From assembly GCA_036555515.1 (NCBI GenBank), contig DATBLC010000138.1:1-64000 (forward strand): DNA of 64,000 nucleotides, in the 5' to 3' direction. Every line of letters starts with the position of its first letter. Position 1 is the first letter of the stretch. Below the pieces are notes generated by a model, which was not told where the DNA came from, did not search any database, and saw only the letters and a program-made list of their open reading frames with translations. Below are positions 16,693 through 25,076 of this stretch, piece after piece. Position numbers and translations under genes: made by a program. The DNA is from DATACQ01 sp036555515. GTDB taxonomy: Bacteria > Desulfobacterota > Binatia > UBA9968.

Positions 16693-17496
16693 GTGGTGAA
16701 TTCGATCGGCATATTCGGTTGCGGCGCCATCGGCAAAGCGCTGTTACGCGCGGTAGCGAGCGGCAAGCTTGCCGTGCGTATCGCCGGCGTCGCCAGCCGC
16801 ACGGAGGAAAGCGCTCGAGCATTCTTGTCAATATTTGATAACCCGCCGCCGTATCTCTCCTTGCCTGAATTGATCGCCGCCGCGGATCTAATTATCGAAG
16901 CTGCCGGCGGAAGCGTCGTGCCCGAGCTGGCGGAAAAAGTCTTCGCCGCAGGAAAAGACTTGATGGTCATCAGCGTCGGCGCGCTGCTCGATCATCCGGA
17001 GATCATCGAGAAATCGCGCAAGACGGGCTGTCGCCTATACTGTCCATCCGGCGCCATCGCCGGCTTGGACGGCATCAAATCGGCGTCCGTGGGCGAGATC
17101 ACGCATGTGACGCACACTACCCGCAAGCCGCCCGACGGCCTCGAAGGAGCGCCGTATCTCATCGAGCGTGGTATTTCACTGGTTGGTCTTAAGGAAGAAA
17201 AAGAAATCTTCTCGGGATCAGCGCGCGAAGCATGCCGGGGTTTTCCCGCCAATGTCAACGTTACAGCGGCCGTCAGTCTGGCGGGCATCGGGCCGGAACG
17301 AACACGGGTGCGTATCTTGGCAGTTCCCGGTCTGGCGCGCAACTGCCATGACATCGACGTCGAAGGCGAATTCGGCCTGCTGCGCGTGCACATCGAAAAC
17401 GTGCCCAGTGAGAATCCGAAAACCGGAAAATTGACGGCGCTGTCGATAATCCGCGCGATCCGAGACGTTATCGACCCCGTGCGCATCGGCAATTAG
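16693..17496 (+). CDS. nadX: L-aspartate dehydrogenase (NadX/AspDH family)
   Basis: AspDH interconverts L-aspartate and iminoaspartate/oxaloacetate with NAD(P). The conserved parts are an N-terminal Rossmann motif IGIFGCGAIGKAL, PSGAIAGLDGI, TTRKPPDGLEG, NVNVTAAVSLAGIG, and the catalytic-histidine segment NCHDIDVEGEFG followed by NVPSENPKTGKL. The frame is open from 16519 but homologues begin just before the Rossmann motif, so a GTG at 16693 or 16696 is chosen, giving about 267 residues. It is followed by a ThDP enzyme and an MFS transporter on the same strand, which suggests a catabolic rather than a purely NAD-biosynthetic role. No nadA or nadC is nearby. Confidence 0.88.
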   Translation: MVNSIGIFGCGAIGKALLRAVASGKLAVRIAGVASRTEESARAFLSIFDNPPPYLSLPELIAAADLIIEAAGGSVVPELAEKVFAAGKDLMVISVGALLDHPEIIEKSRKTGCRLYCPSGAIAGLDGIKSASVGEITHVTHTTRKPPDGLEGAPYLIERGISLVGLKEEKEIFSGSAREACRGFPANVNVTAAVSLAGIGPERTRVRILAVPGLARNCHDIDVEGEFGLLRVHIENVPSENPKTGKLTALSIIRAIRDVIDPVRIGN

Positions 17497-17517
17497 GCAG
17501 GCCGTGGAGCGGCAAAC

Positions 17518-17600
17518 GCCGAGGATCAGCGCCGAGGATCAGGATGGAGCATAGAAAATCGAAAAACGCCATCTGCTCATCCTCTATCTTCCATTCTCGA
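17518..17600. repeat. GAGGATC-type intergenic repeat
   Basis: The words CCGAGGATCAGCGCCGAGG and AGGATGG on the left face CTCATCCTCTATCTTCC on the right, so the stretch can form an imperfect hairpin. The same kind of wording recurs at 41612-41690. It separates the aspartate dehydrogenase gene from the ThDP enzyme gene. Confidence 0.5.
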
Positions 17601-17663
17601 CAAAAATCTCACGGATCTGTCGCGCCAAGGCGCAAAGAGCGCTGAGATCAAGATTTAAAGTTC

Positions 17664-19262
17664 ATGAACAACAGCGAGCTTATCGTGCGGATGCTGGAAA
17701 AGGCCGGCGTGCGCTGGGTGTTTGGCGTGCCGAGCGGGCCGGTGCTGCCGCTCATCGAAGCGCTGCGCGGAAGCGCCGTTCAATTCGTTCTCACCGCTAG
17801 CGAGACCTCGGCGGGTTTCATGGCATCGGCGGCGGGGTATTTGACCGGCGTCGCTGGCGTCTGTGTCGCTACGGTGGGACCCGGCGCTACCAATCTCGCC
17901 ACCGGCGTCGGTTCCGCATGGCTAGACCGCGCTCCGCTGCTTGCGCTCACCTGTAATGTTGCCACGCCTTGGCTAGAGCGCCGCATTCAAATGCGCGTGG
18001 ATCACAATGCGTTGTTCCGGCCATTGACCAAAGCGACCATCTCGCTGCGCCACGGCCGCGTCGGCGAAGTTCTAGCTGGGGCGCTGGCGCTGGCGAAGCA
18101 AGAACCGCCGGGTCCGGTTCATCTCGACTTGCCGGAGGACATCGCGGTGGCCGACGCGAGAGAATTCGCGGGAAGCGCCCAGCCCGCGGCTACGGTTGCC
18201 GATCTTTCCAGTGAAATGACGCAGACGCTTTCGACGGCGCTCGAGAAAGCGTCCCGTCCATTAGTAATTACCGGGCTGACTTTTACGCGGAGCGCCGCGG
18301 CTGAAGCCCTTTTACAATTCATTGAAAGACAAAGTATCCCCTTTGTGACGACGCTCCACGCTAAAGGCTTTCTGCCGGAGAGTCATTCGAACTTTGCCGG
18401 CGTCATCGGCCGCGCGCGGCGCACGGATGTAAAGGCATTTATGGACAGGGCCGATCTAATCATCGCGGTCGGTTTTGATCCCATCGAAATAAACTATGAA
18501 GAGTGGGTGAAACGAGATATTCCGATTATACATGTCAGCAGCGAAGCCGCCGAGCCCGGCGACGGTTTGAATTTTCTTTGGAACAAAGCATGCGATTTCG
18601 ATCGCGCAGTGGAAGCTTTCGGCAGGTTAAGCGCGGTGGAAAACCGCTGGTCAGCGAAAGAATTCGCTTCTCATCGCCACGCGCTGGAACGCGCGCTGCG
18701 CCCAGTTGCCGGCGGTTTCGCGGCGCACGAGGCACTGGACGTTGTGCGCGAGAAATTGCCGGCGGACGGGATTTTGGCTTACGACGTGGGCGCGCATACG
18801 CACCAGATCGCCGCCCAATGGCGCACGGATAAACCGAAAACATTGCTGGCGACCAATGGCTGGTCGTCCATGGGCTATGGTATGCCCGCTGCGTTTGCCG
18901 CGAAACTCGTCTATCCGGAGCGTAGCGTCGCTGGCATTGTCGGCGACGGCGGTTTTCAGATGACCGCGGGAGAATTGGCGCTGGCGCGGCGCTTGAATCT
19001 GGCGGTGCCGACCATCGTGCTCAACGACGGCTGGCTCGGCCTAATGAAAGTGAAACAGGAGCGCAGGAATTATCCGTTGTCGGGAGTTCGTCTGGGAGAG
19101 CCGCCAGAATCGCCGCCGCATTATTTCGGCGCGCCATGCCGTCCGGCAAAAACCATGGACGAATTTCGCAGCGCCCTCGATTGGGCCTTCGCCCACAACG
19201 GCCCCAGCATCATAGAAGCGTTCATCGATGTCGCGTCCTATTCGAAGACGGTTTTCGATTGA
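17664..19262 (+). CDS. Thiamine diphosphate-dependent enzyme, decarboxylase-like
   Basis: A 532-residue protein with the three-domain fold of acetolactate synthase, benzoylformate decarboxylase and sulfopyruvate decarboxylase. Glu47 in TASETSAGFMA is the cofactor-activating glutamate. The ThDP/metal motif runs from GDGGF (residue 427) to LNDGWLG. The C-terminus has no FAD-type ALS features I can identify. The substrate cannot be told from sequence; the neighbours (aspartate dehydrogenase upstream, MFS transporter 15 bases downstream) suggest a 2-oxo acid derived from an imported compound. Shine-Dalgarno is weak. Confidence 0.88.
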   Translation: MNNSELIVRMLEKAGVRWVFGVPSGPVLPLIEALRGSAVQFVLTASETSAGFMASAAGYLTGVAGVCVATVGPGATNLATGVGSAWLDRAPLLALTCNVATPWLERRIQMRVDHNALFRPLTKATISLRHGRVGEVLAGALALAKQEPPGPVHLDLPEDIAVADAREFAGSAQPAATVADLSSEMTQTLSTALEKASRPLVITGLTFTRSAAAEALLQFIERQSIPFVTTLHAKGFLPESHSNFAGVIGRARRTDVKAFMDRADLIIAVGFDPIEINYEEWVKRDIPIIHVSSEAAEPGDGLNFLWNKACDFDRAVEAFGRLSAVENRWSAKEFASHRHALERALRPVAGGFAAHEALDVVREKLPADGILAYDVGAHTHQIAAQWRTDKPKTLLATNGWSSMGYGMPAAFAAKLVYPERSVAGIVGDGGFQMTAGELALARRLNLAVPTIVLNDGWLGLMKVKQERRNYPLSGVRLGEPPESPPHYFGAPCRPAKTMDEFRSALDWAFAHNGPSIIEAFIDVASYSKTVFD

Positions 19263-19277
19263 TCGCGATCTTACAGA

Positions 19278-20513
19278 ATGACTGACTCCTCAAGCGGGCG
19301 CGACGTTTTTCGCTGGGCCATTCTGGCTCTCGTCAGCGTTTCCCATATCGTTGGTGCGTCGGCGCAATACGGCATCAACACTCTGGCGCCGTTCTACCAG
19401 GACGAGCTTGGGCTCAGTCGAGCCCAGGTGGGTCTGTTTTTTTCGGCGTTCTACCTCGCGATGACCGGCGCTTCCTTCGGCGCGGGTTGGCTCGCCGACC
19501 GCTGGGGCGTCAGCAAGACGACCTTGCAAGGGCATGTTTTTGTCGGCCTGTGCACCGTATCGGCGGCTTTTGCGCCGAGCTTCGCGTGGGCTTTCGCCAG
19601 TTTTTTTCTCGCCGGGCTGGGATACAGTTTTCTCAATCCGGCGTCGAGCAAAGGCGTGATGGCGTGGTTTTATCGAGATGAGCGCGCCACCGCCATGGGG
19701 ATAAAACAGACGGGGGTTCCCGCGGGGGGATTTGTGACGGCGTTGTTAGCGCCACCCCTGGTTTTGCTGATCGGTTGGCGCGGCGCTCTGGCGGGGCTGG
19801 GAGTCCTGAACTTCCTATTCGGTTTTGTCTTCGCGTGGCTGTGGCGCGAGCCGGCCCATGAAATCGAATTCAGCGTCAACCAGCGCGTCGCTGCTCCGGA
19901 GACAAAGAGGCCGCTGAATGTTTGGGGATTTCTCCCCGCAAGCTTCGGCACGGCGCTATTCCTGATCGGACAGATGTCGCTGATCGCATACGTGCCGCTA
20001 TACTTGAAGGAGTCGATGGGTTTTTCGCCGTACTGGGCCAGCCAGGCTCTCGCCGTCGCCCAGGGTGGCGCAATGATCGGCCGCGTCGGCTGGGGCGTGG
20101 CCAGCGATCGAATCTTCGCTGGGCGGCGCAAAATCGTGCTGCTCATCATCGGCCTGCTAAGCGTCGTAGTGATGGCCGCGCTGAGCGTATTGACCAGGCA
20201 AGTGCCTCTCTACTTGCTTCTGCTCATCGTCTTTCTTGCGGGGCTCTCTATCGTCGGCTATCAAGGCGTCTCCTATGCATTGATCGGCGAACTGGCAGGA
20301 ACCACTCGCACCGGCGCTGCGATGGGGCTGATGATAACGATCAACGCCGCCGCGGCGACGTTGGGAACGCCGCTATTCGGTTACATCGTCGACCAAACCG
20401 GCTCCTATGCAGTCGCCTGGCGTACTCTGGCCGGAGCGATTGCTTTCGGCTGCGCGGGACTCATACTGTTTCTCAAAGAGACGAGGCAAAACCAATACCA
20501 ACGTCCTAAATAA
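19278..20513 (+). CDS. Major facilitator superfamily transporter
   Basis: A 411-residue, 12-helix MFS permease. The loop 2-3 signature GWLADRWGVSKT is intact and a second, weaker copy VASDRIFAGRRK lies between helices 8 and 9. The pattern is close to the organic-anion/monocarboxylate-type MFS proteins, but the substrate is not readable. It starts 15 bases after the ThDP-enzyme stop and probably imports the substrate of that pathway. A gap of 785 bases follows it. Confidence 0.88.
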   Translation: MTDSSSGRDVFRWAILALVSVSHIVGASAQYGINTLAPFYQDELGLSRAQVGLFFSAFYLAMTGASFGAGWLADRWGVSKTTLQGHVFVGLCTVSAAFAPSFAWAFASFFLAGLGYSFLNPASSKGVMAWFYRDERATAMGIKQTGVPAGGFVTALLAPPLVLLIGWRGALAGLGVLNFLFGFVFAWLWREPAHEIEFSVNQRVAAPETKRPLNVWGFLPASFGTALFLIGQMSLIAYVPLYLKESMGFSPYWASQALAVAQGGAMIGRVGWGVASDRIFAGRRKIVLLIIGLLSVVVMAALSVLTRQVPLYLLLLIVFLAGLSIVGYQGVSYALIGELAGTTRTGAAMGLMITINAAAATLGTPLFGYIVDQTGSYAVAWRTLAGAIAFGCAGLILFLKETRQNQYQRPK

Positions 20514-20790
20514 TTGACATTCGAGGGAATGACCTCTGCGTCTGCAGCCGATAGGGCAGTACCAGGACCCACGCCAACCCTTTTGATGATTACTTCAAGA
20601 GTTCGAGTCTGCTGCAACCCTGCACGCTCGTAGTTCTGCGGCCTTCAGGCTCATTCCTTCTCATGATGGCCTTATCTAAGATTTGTAAGACGTTTGTATT
20701 GGTAGGAGAAAGGGCGGGTTGCCAAATCGGCTGCGCCGGCGCATGAGCCACAGCCATAAGGTCATTTTCATGGACAGGCGTTTTCTGCTA

Positions 20791-20819
20791 TTGACAAACC
20801 AGAAATCAGGGACTAGCGT
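20791..20819 (+). promoter_or_regulatory. Candidate sigma-70 promoter of the small unit
   Basis: TTGACA at 20791-20796 is a perfect -35; 17 bases later comes TAGCGT (20814-20819), a poor -10. It would start a transcript at about 20826 that ends at the 21203-21236 terminator, roughly 410 bases long. Confidence 0.35.
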
Positions 20820-20915
20820 TTGACCAGATCCATCGAACGCCGCCCGGCGTGGGGGCAAATGGATCGCATGGAGTGAACATGCCCCCTGGCTACTCAGCCG
20901 AGAGAGGAGGTCTTC

Positions 20916-21020
20916 ATGACGGAAAGCGGTGCTCCACCGAAAGATCGCCGCCCGCCGTATGCGGGCCGCCGGTTGCCTGGACCGAAACCTGGTCTCACGC
21001 TAAGGAGTCGTTCCCGCTAG
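20916..21020 (+). CDS. Possible 34-residue basic, proline-rich peptide
   Basis: The ATG at 20916 is preceded by GAGAGGAGG five bases upstream, one of the best ribosome sites in the window. The frame reads 34 codons to TAG and is rich in Pro, Arg and Gly (PPKDRRPPYAGRRLPGPKPG). There is no membrane segment and no family I recognise. Between its stop and the terminator lie about 180 bases without another convincing frame. It could be a true small protein or the translated part of a regulatory leader. Confidence 0.4.
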   Translation: MTESGAPPKDRRPPYAGRRLPGPKPGLTLRSRSR

Positions 21021-21202
21021 ACCTCAAACAAATTGCCTGTCGGCAAGACAATCGCTGCGGCGATAATAAAGGAAGGTCGCAAGCGGCATGAGATTCCGGC
21101 AATCCCGACTGTGAGTATGGTCCAAGAAAACCGGCGACAACTCGCGGCGCGGCGGCAAAAGCATAAAGTAGGATAAAGTCAAAGCGCCAAAAGCGCAAGG
21201 AA

Positions 21203-21236
21203 GAGCGCCTTACCCGGGTAAGGTGCTCTTTTTTTT
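21203..21236 (+). terminator. Strong intrinsic terminator
   Basis: GAGCGCCTTACCC pairs with GGGTAAGGTGCTC (one G-U pair) to form a stem of about 11 pairs, followed by eight T residues at 21229-21236. It ends a plus-strand transcript and lies 63 bases from the 3' end of the convergent sigma-54 activator gene. Confidence 0.9.
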
Positions 21237-21298
21237 GCCGAAAGAAAAGACGGTCGACCGCGTGGGTAATTTCTTCGCCGCCGCCGGAATCACTCCCG

Positions 21299-22672
21299 CT
21301 AAAGAACACCGTATTTTTTCAGCTTATCGTACAGGGTGTGACGGCTGATTCTCAAAATAGTCGCGGCCTTGGCTTTATTGCCGGCCACCGAGGCGAGCGT
21401 CGTCATAATAAATTCTTTTTCAACTTGCTCCAGGCTCATCCCTAGATAAATCGTTGGCCAACCCGCATTATCTCGGGGTCTTGAGTTGGCTCCTCCTGTG
21501 ATTCGAAGCGGCAGGAGATCGGCCGTTAGCTCGGCCCCTTTCGCCATAACTACGGCTCGTTGTATCACATTCTTCAGCTCGCGCACGTTGCCGGGCCACG
21601 CGTACGCCCTGAGGATCTGGTAGATTTCCGCTGGCGCCCGCCGGATGCTTTTCTTGTACAAAGCGCCAAAGCGGGAAATGAAATGATTGGTGAGAAACGT
21701 CACGTCCCCGGGGCGTTCCCGCAACGGCGGCAGGTGGACGCGGAAAACATCGAGACGATAATAGAGATCTTCGCGGAAGCGCCTTGCCTTAACGGTTTCC
21801 TCGATATTCTCGTTGGTCGCGGCGATGACCCGCGCGTCAACATCAATGTCCTTGCTGCCGCCGACGCGGCGGATCGTTTTTGTTTCTAGGACTCGCAGCA
21901 GACTGATCTGCGTCTTCTCATCCATGGTCGTAATCTCATCGAGGAAGATGCTTCCTCCCTGGGCTTGCTCAAAGACTCCCAGATGCGAATCGGCGGCGCC
22001 GGTAAATGCGCCTTTCATATGGCCGAACAATTCGCTGCCGATAAGCTCATGGGAGATTGCTCCCATGTTCACCGGCACGTACGGACGATGTTGCCGCTTG
22101 CTGCGTTTGTGAATCGCCGCCGCCACCATGTCCTTCCCGGTTCCGGTTTCCCCGGTGATGAGAACCGGAGCGTCTACCGACGCCGCCTCGATCACTTGCT
22201 CAAGTGCCAACCGCATCGGCAAGCTTATGGCCATGATGCCTTCCAGGTCCGTGGGGGGAGCCAATTTGGAATCGTCAGGTTCCAAGTCGTTGGACGCTGG
22301 ATTTCTTTGCAATGCGGCTCGGATGATCGCAAAGAAGTGGCCTTGGTCCAGCGGGCGCTCGATCCATTCAAAACCCTTCCAAGAGGCGCGGGGATCATAG
22401 AGCTCTTCGAAGTCGGATACGATAACCACTTTGGTTTGGGGAAACTTGCGGGTTTGTTTCTCCAGTAGCCGGAATGTTTTCATCCGTTCGGACGGCAAGA
22501 AGTCCGCATCAAAAACAATCAGGTCGAACTTCTGATCATGTAACCTTTCTTTCACTCGGTCGATTGAAGACAGCGTTTCAACCACCGCCTGGTTCGGAAA
22601 TCGCGCCGCCAGCGCGCTGCAAACCTCCATTTCCTTTGCAATTACCAAAACATTGGCCATATGGTCTCTCAT
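21299..22672 (-). CDS. Sigma-54-dependent NtrC-family activator with degenerate receiver
   Basis: A 457-residue enhancer-binding protein. The central AAA+ domain has Walker A GETGTGK (174-180), the sigma-54 contact loop GAFTGA (221-226) and Walker B GSIFLDE; the C-terminus is a Fis-type helix-turn-helix (NKAKAATILRISRHTLYDKL). The N-terminal 120 residues have a receiver fold with Asp55 in LIVFDADF, but the acidic pair expected after the first strand is replaced (VLVIAKEME) and the conserved Lys is in an ERP context. It may therefore be controlled without normal phosphorylation. A second ATG 4 codons in (MANVL, 22660) has a better-placed GAGAG and may be the true start. Confidence 0.93.
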   Translation of the reverse strand: MRDHMANVLVIAKEMEVCSALAARFPNQAVVETLSSIDRVKERLHDQKFDLIVFDADFLPSERMKTFRLLEKQTRKFPQTKVVIVSDFEELYDPRASWKGFEWIERPLDQGHFFAIIRAALQRNPASNDLEPDDSKLAPPTDLEGIMAISLPMRLALEQVIEAASVDAPVLITGETGTGKDMVAAAIHKRSKRQHRPYVPVNMGAISHELIGSELFGHMKGAFTGAADSHLGVFEQAQGGSIFLDEITTMDEKTQISLLRVLETKTIRRVGGSKDIDVDARVIAATNENIEETVKARRFREDLYYRLDVFRVHLPPLRERPGDVTFLTNHFISRFGALYKKSIRRAPAEIYQILRAYAWPGNVRELKNVIQRAVVMAKGAELTADLLPLRITGGANSRPRDNAGWPTIYLGMSLEQVEKEFIMTTLASVAGNKAKAATILRISRHTLYDKLKKYGVL

Positions 22673-22739
22673 TTAGAATGATTACTCTCGTGTTGCAAGG
22701 ATGTCCCTTGCGGCGATAAGATGTGGGGTGAGGTTTGCG

Positions 22740-23972
22740 ATGGCTCGGAGCATCGTACAGATTTCCGGTCACATCATTGACTCCCTCATTCTCCCCAAGG
22801 TCCTTGACCTGATCGTCAACTTGGGCGCGGAGTTCGAGATTCTCGAGATTCAAGTCGGCCACCGTCGCGCTGACCGCAGTTACGCGCGCATTCAAATCGA
22901 GGCTCCGAGCCCGGAAGTGCTCGACCGCGTCCTCGCAAAAATCAGAGAACATGGCGCGCTGCCCGAGCAGGCGGAGCGCGAATCCGTGGAACTGCAAGCG
23001 GCGCCTGCCGATGGCGTCTTTCCCGATAATTTTTACGCGACCACTAACTTGGAAACCTCCGTGCGCCTGGAAAACCGTTGGATCCCCGTCGAGTCCATCG
23101 AGATGGATTGCGGCATTCGCGTCGATCCTAGCGCCGGGAAAGCGCAATGCGTGCCGATGCATCGGGTCATGCGGGACGATCTCGTCGTCGTCGGCCACCG
23201 CGGCGTCAAAGTCGCGCCTTTGGAACGGCAGCAGCCGCGTGCAGCCTTCGAATTCATGGCGAGCGCGGTGTCCACCGAGCAACCCAAGGGTCTGCTGATC
23301 CGCGAAATCGCGGATTCGATGCAGCGCGTTCGGCGCGAGGACGGGCGCATACTCGTCGTAGCGGGACCGGGGCTGGTGCACACCGGCGCGTCGAAGTATA
23401 TCGTCGAGCTGATCGAAAACGACTACATCCAGGTTCTTTTCGCGGGCAACGGGCTCGCGGTGCACGATATCGAGTCGGCGCTCTACGGCACTTCGCTGGG
23501 TGTTTATCTGGATAAGAAAATTCGCGCCAGCGAAGGCCACGAGCATCATCTCTGGGCGATCAACCGCGTCAGGCGCGCCGGGGGCATCCGGCAAGCGGTT
23601 GAACAGGGGCTGATTCAAAAGGGAATATTTTATTCCTGCGTGAAAAAAGGCGTGGAGTTTGTGCTCGCAGGCTCGATACGCGACGATGGACCATTGCCCG
23701 ACGTGATCACGGATACCCTGAAAGCACAGGACGCCATGCGCGAGAAGGCGCGCGGCGTAAGTCTTGCGCTGATGATGGCGACGACTCTTCATGCCATTGC
23801 CACCGGAAATCTTTTGCCGGCGAGCGTAAAGACGGTCTGCGTCGATATCAATCCCGCCGTCGTGACCAAACTCACCGACCGTGGCACTTTTCAAGCACTC
23901 GGCCTGGTCACCGACGTGGAGCCGTTTTTGCGCGAGCTATGCGGCTACTTGGATTTGAAAACCTTGTTGTAG
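22740..23972 (+). CDS. TIGR00300/LOR-SDH protein, archaeal-type ornithine cyclodeaminase
   Basis: The 410-residue product matches the TIGR00300 family: an N-terminal LOR/SDH-like region (about 1-100, including ARIQIEAPSPEVLDRVL), a middle region with NFYATTNLETSVRLENRW and MDCGI, and a C-terminal nucleotide-binding domain with GPGLVHTGASKYIVELI and LFAGNGLAVHDIE. Members convert ornithine to proline plus ammonia (shown for archaeal and cyanobacterial AgrE/ArgZ C-terminal domains). The ATG at 22740 is preceded by GGTGAGG. The next gene on the strand encodes the other half of the cyanobacterial fusion, which supports the call. It diverges from the sigma-54 activator 67 bases away. Confidence 0.85.
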   Translation: MARSIVQISGHIIDSLILPKVLDLIVNLGAEFEILEIQVGHRRADRSYARIQIEAPSPEVLDRVLAKIREHGALPEQAERESVELQAAPADGVFPDNFYATTNLETSVRLENRWIPVESIEMDCGIRVDPSAGKAQCVPMHRVMRDDLVVVGHRGVKVAPLERQQPRAAFEFMASAVSTEQPKGLLIREIADSMQRVRREDGRILVVAGPGLVHTGASKYIVELIENDYIQVLFAGNGLAVHDIESALYGTSLGVYLDKKIRASEGHEHHLWAINRVRRAGGIRQAVEQGLIQKGIFYSCVKKGVEFVLAGSIRDDGPLPDVITDTLKAQDAMREKARGVSLALMMATTLHAIATGNLLPASVKTVCVDINPAVVTKLTDRGTFQALGLVTDVEPFLRELCGYLDLKTLL

Positions 23973-24057
23973 CGAGCGCAGTTGGGTTCATTTCCATGTG
24001 ACAGCGCGGATGTCCCTCGGACCAAGCCTTTTCGACCGAGGTCGATGGGCGTACATG

Positions 24058-24140
24058 GTTCAAAGTTGAATGTTCAACGTGATCCGATCTTTTATGAACT
24101 GCGTTAGCACGATCCCTAACTTTGAACCCTGAACTGCGCA
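24058..24140. repeat. GTTCAA-type intergenic repeat, copy 2
   Basis: Between the two arginine-pathway genes the text reads GGTTCAAAGTTGAATGTTCAA and, 50 bases on, AACTTTGAACCCTGAAC, so the two halves are complementary and can fold. It belongs to the GTTCAA repeat group found at seven or more other gaps in the window. Confidence 0.6.
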
Positions 24141-24192
24141 CATAGTGTGCTCCTTAAGGGGCCGTCAACATCTTTTCGACCCAGCGATAAAT

Positions 24193-24984
24193 ATGCAGCT
24201 CCTAATGTGTCCGCCGTCCTATTACGGCATCGAGTACGAGATCAATCCCTGGATGAAGCGGAGTCGCCAGAGCGACGCGGGGCTCGCCATGCGGCAGTGG
24301 AGCGAGTTATGCCGCGTGCTGACCGAGCAATTGCGGGCGAAGATCCACTTAATCGATGCCAAGCCGGGCCTTCCGGACATGGTATTTACGGCCAACGCCG
24401 GTGTGGTTTGGGAAAATAAATTTATCGTGAGCAATTTCCGCCATGAAGTCCGAAAAGGCGAGGCGCCGCATTTTGCCGGATGGTTCCGCGCGCGGGGTTA
24501 TGAGATTGTTTACTTGCCAGAGGAAGACTGCTTCGAGGGCGAAGGAGACCTCTTGCGCTGCGGCGAGTCGTGGTTCGCGGGCTACCACATTCGCTCCGAC
24601 ATGGTCGCGCATCAGAGAGTGGCGGAAATCATCGATCGGGAAATACTCTCTCTCGAGCTGACCAGCGACTGGTTTTACCACCTCGACACCTGCTTTTGCC
24701 CGCTTTCGGAAAAGGCGGCGTTGTATTATCCTCCCGCTTTCGACGCGTATGCAAACGCAGTACTCGAGAACCATATACCGGTTCTCGTCGCCGTGCCGGA
24801 CGAAGAAGCCAAGCGTTTCGCTTGCAACGCCGTTGTCGATGGGAAAACGATCGTCATGAACACGGGCTGTCCGGTGGCTCGTGGCAAACTCGAGGAGCTC
24901 GGCTTCAACGTTTTCCAAACACCCCTCGACGAGTTTCTCAAAGCGGGCGGCAGCGCCAAATGTCTGACGTTGATCATCGGGTGA
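24193..24984 (+). CDS. Arginine dihydrolase/amidinotransferase-family enzyme
   Basis: A 263-residue guanidine-modifying (GME) superfamily enzyme. Visible signatures are PDMVFTANAG near residue 60, the FEGEGDLLRCGE acid motif, the catalytic histidine in FYHLDTCFCPL and the C-terminal nucleophile Cys in GGSAKCLTLIIG. In cyanobacterial ArgZ/AgrE a domain like this, with Asn in the same TAN region, removes both guanidine nitrogens of arginine to give ornithine. Here it is a separate gene after the ornithine cyclodeaminase-like gene, so arginine could go to ornithine and then proline. Dimethylarginine hydrolase is the main alternative. The ATG at 24193 lacks a clear Shine-Dalgarno. Confidence 0.82.
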   Translation: MQLLMCPPSYYGIEYEINPWMKRSRQSDAGLAMRQWSELCRVLTEQLRAKIHLIDAKPGLPDMVFTANAGVVWENKFIVSNFRHEVRKGEAPHFAGWFRARGYEIVYLPEEDCFEGEGDLLRCGESWFAGYHIRSDMVAHQRVAEIIDREILSLELTSDWFYHLDTCFCPLSEKAALYYPPAFDAYANAVLENHIPVLVAVPDEEAKRFACNAVVDGKTIVMNTGCPVARGKLEELGFNVFQTPLDEFLKAGGSAKCLTLIIG

Positions 24985-25017
24985 AATCGGCACTGTGCCG
25001 GTAGACAGCTTGACCAA

Positions 25018-25045
25018 TTGACAACCGCTTTTTCGGGGTTCTAAT
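25018..25045 (+). promoter_or_regulatory. Sigma-70-like promoter for the Spy-like gene
   Basis: TTGACA (25018-25023), a 16-base spacer and TCTAAT (25040-25045) make the best consensus promoter I see in the window. A start near 25052 would leave a short leader with GGGGAG before the ATG at 25077. Confidence 0.6.
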
Positions 25046-25076
25046 ATCCGAAATCGATTGTATCGGGGAGCCCGCC

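Larger units (their letters stand above)
20514..21298. other. 785-base intergenic region with a small transcription unit
   Basis: No conventional gene is seen. The first part (20514-20790) shows nothing I can support. The second part has a candidate promoter (20791-20819), a leader with competing stem possibilities (GGGGGCA near 20852 with TGCCCCC near 20879, against GCATG/CATGC within it), a short ORF with a perfect ribosome site (20916-21020) and a strong plus-strand terminator (21203-21236). It may be a small protein gene, a regulated leader or a non-coding RNA. Confidence 0.5.

Noticed and set aside
20600..20630. tRNA T-arm-like sequence (GAGTTCGAGTC)
   Set aside because: No anticodon arm, D arm or acceptor stem can be built around it.
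22673..22739. Possible sigma-54 promoter (GTTGCAAGGATGTCCCTTGCGG)
   Set aside because: The -24 GG is missing and the spacing does not fit TGGCAC-N5-TTGC.
22578..23894. 438-codon open frame on the minus strand
   Set aside because: It lies wholly opposite the TIGR00300 gene, whose motifs are clear; GC-rich codon use leaves long open antisense frames. No motif in the antisense product.
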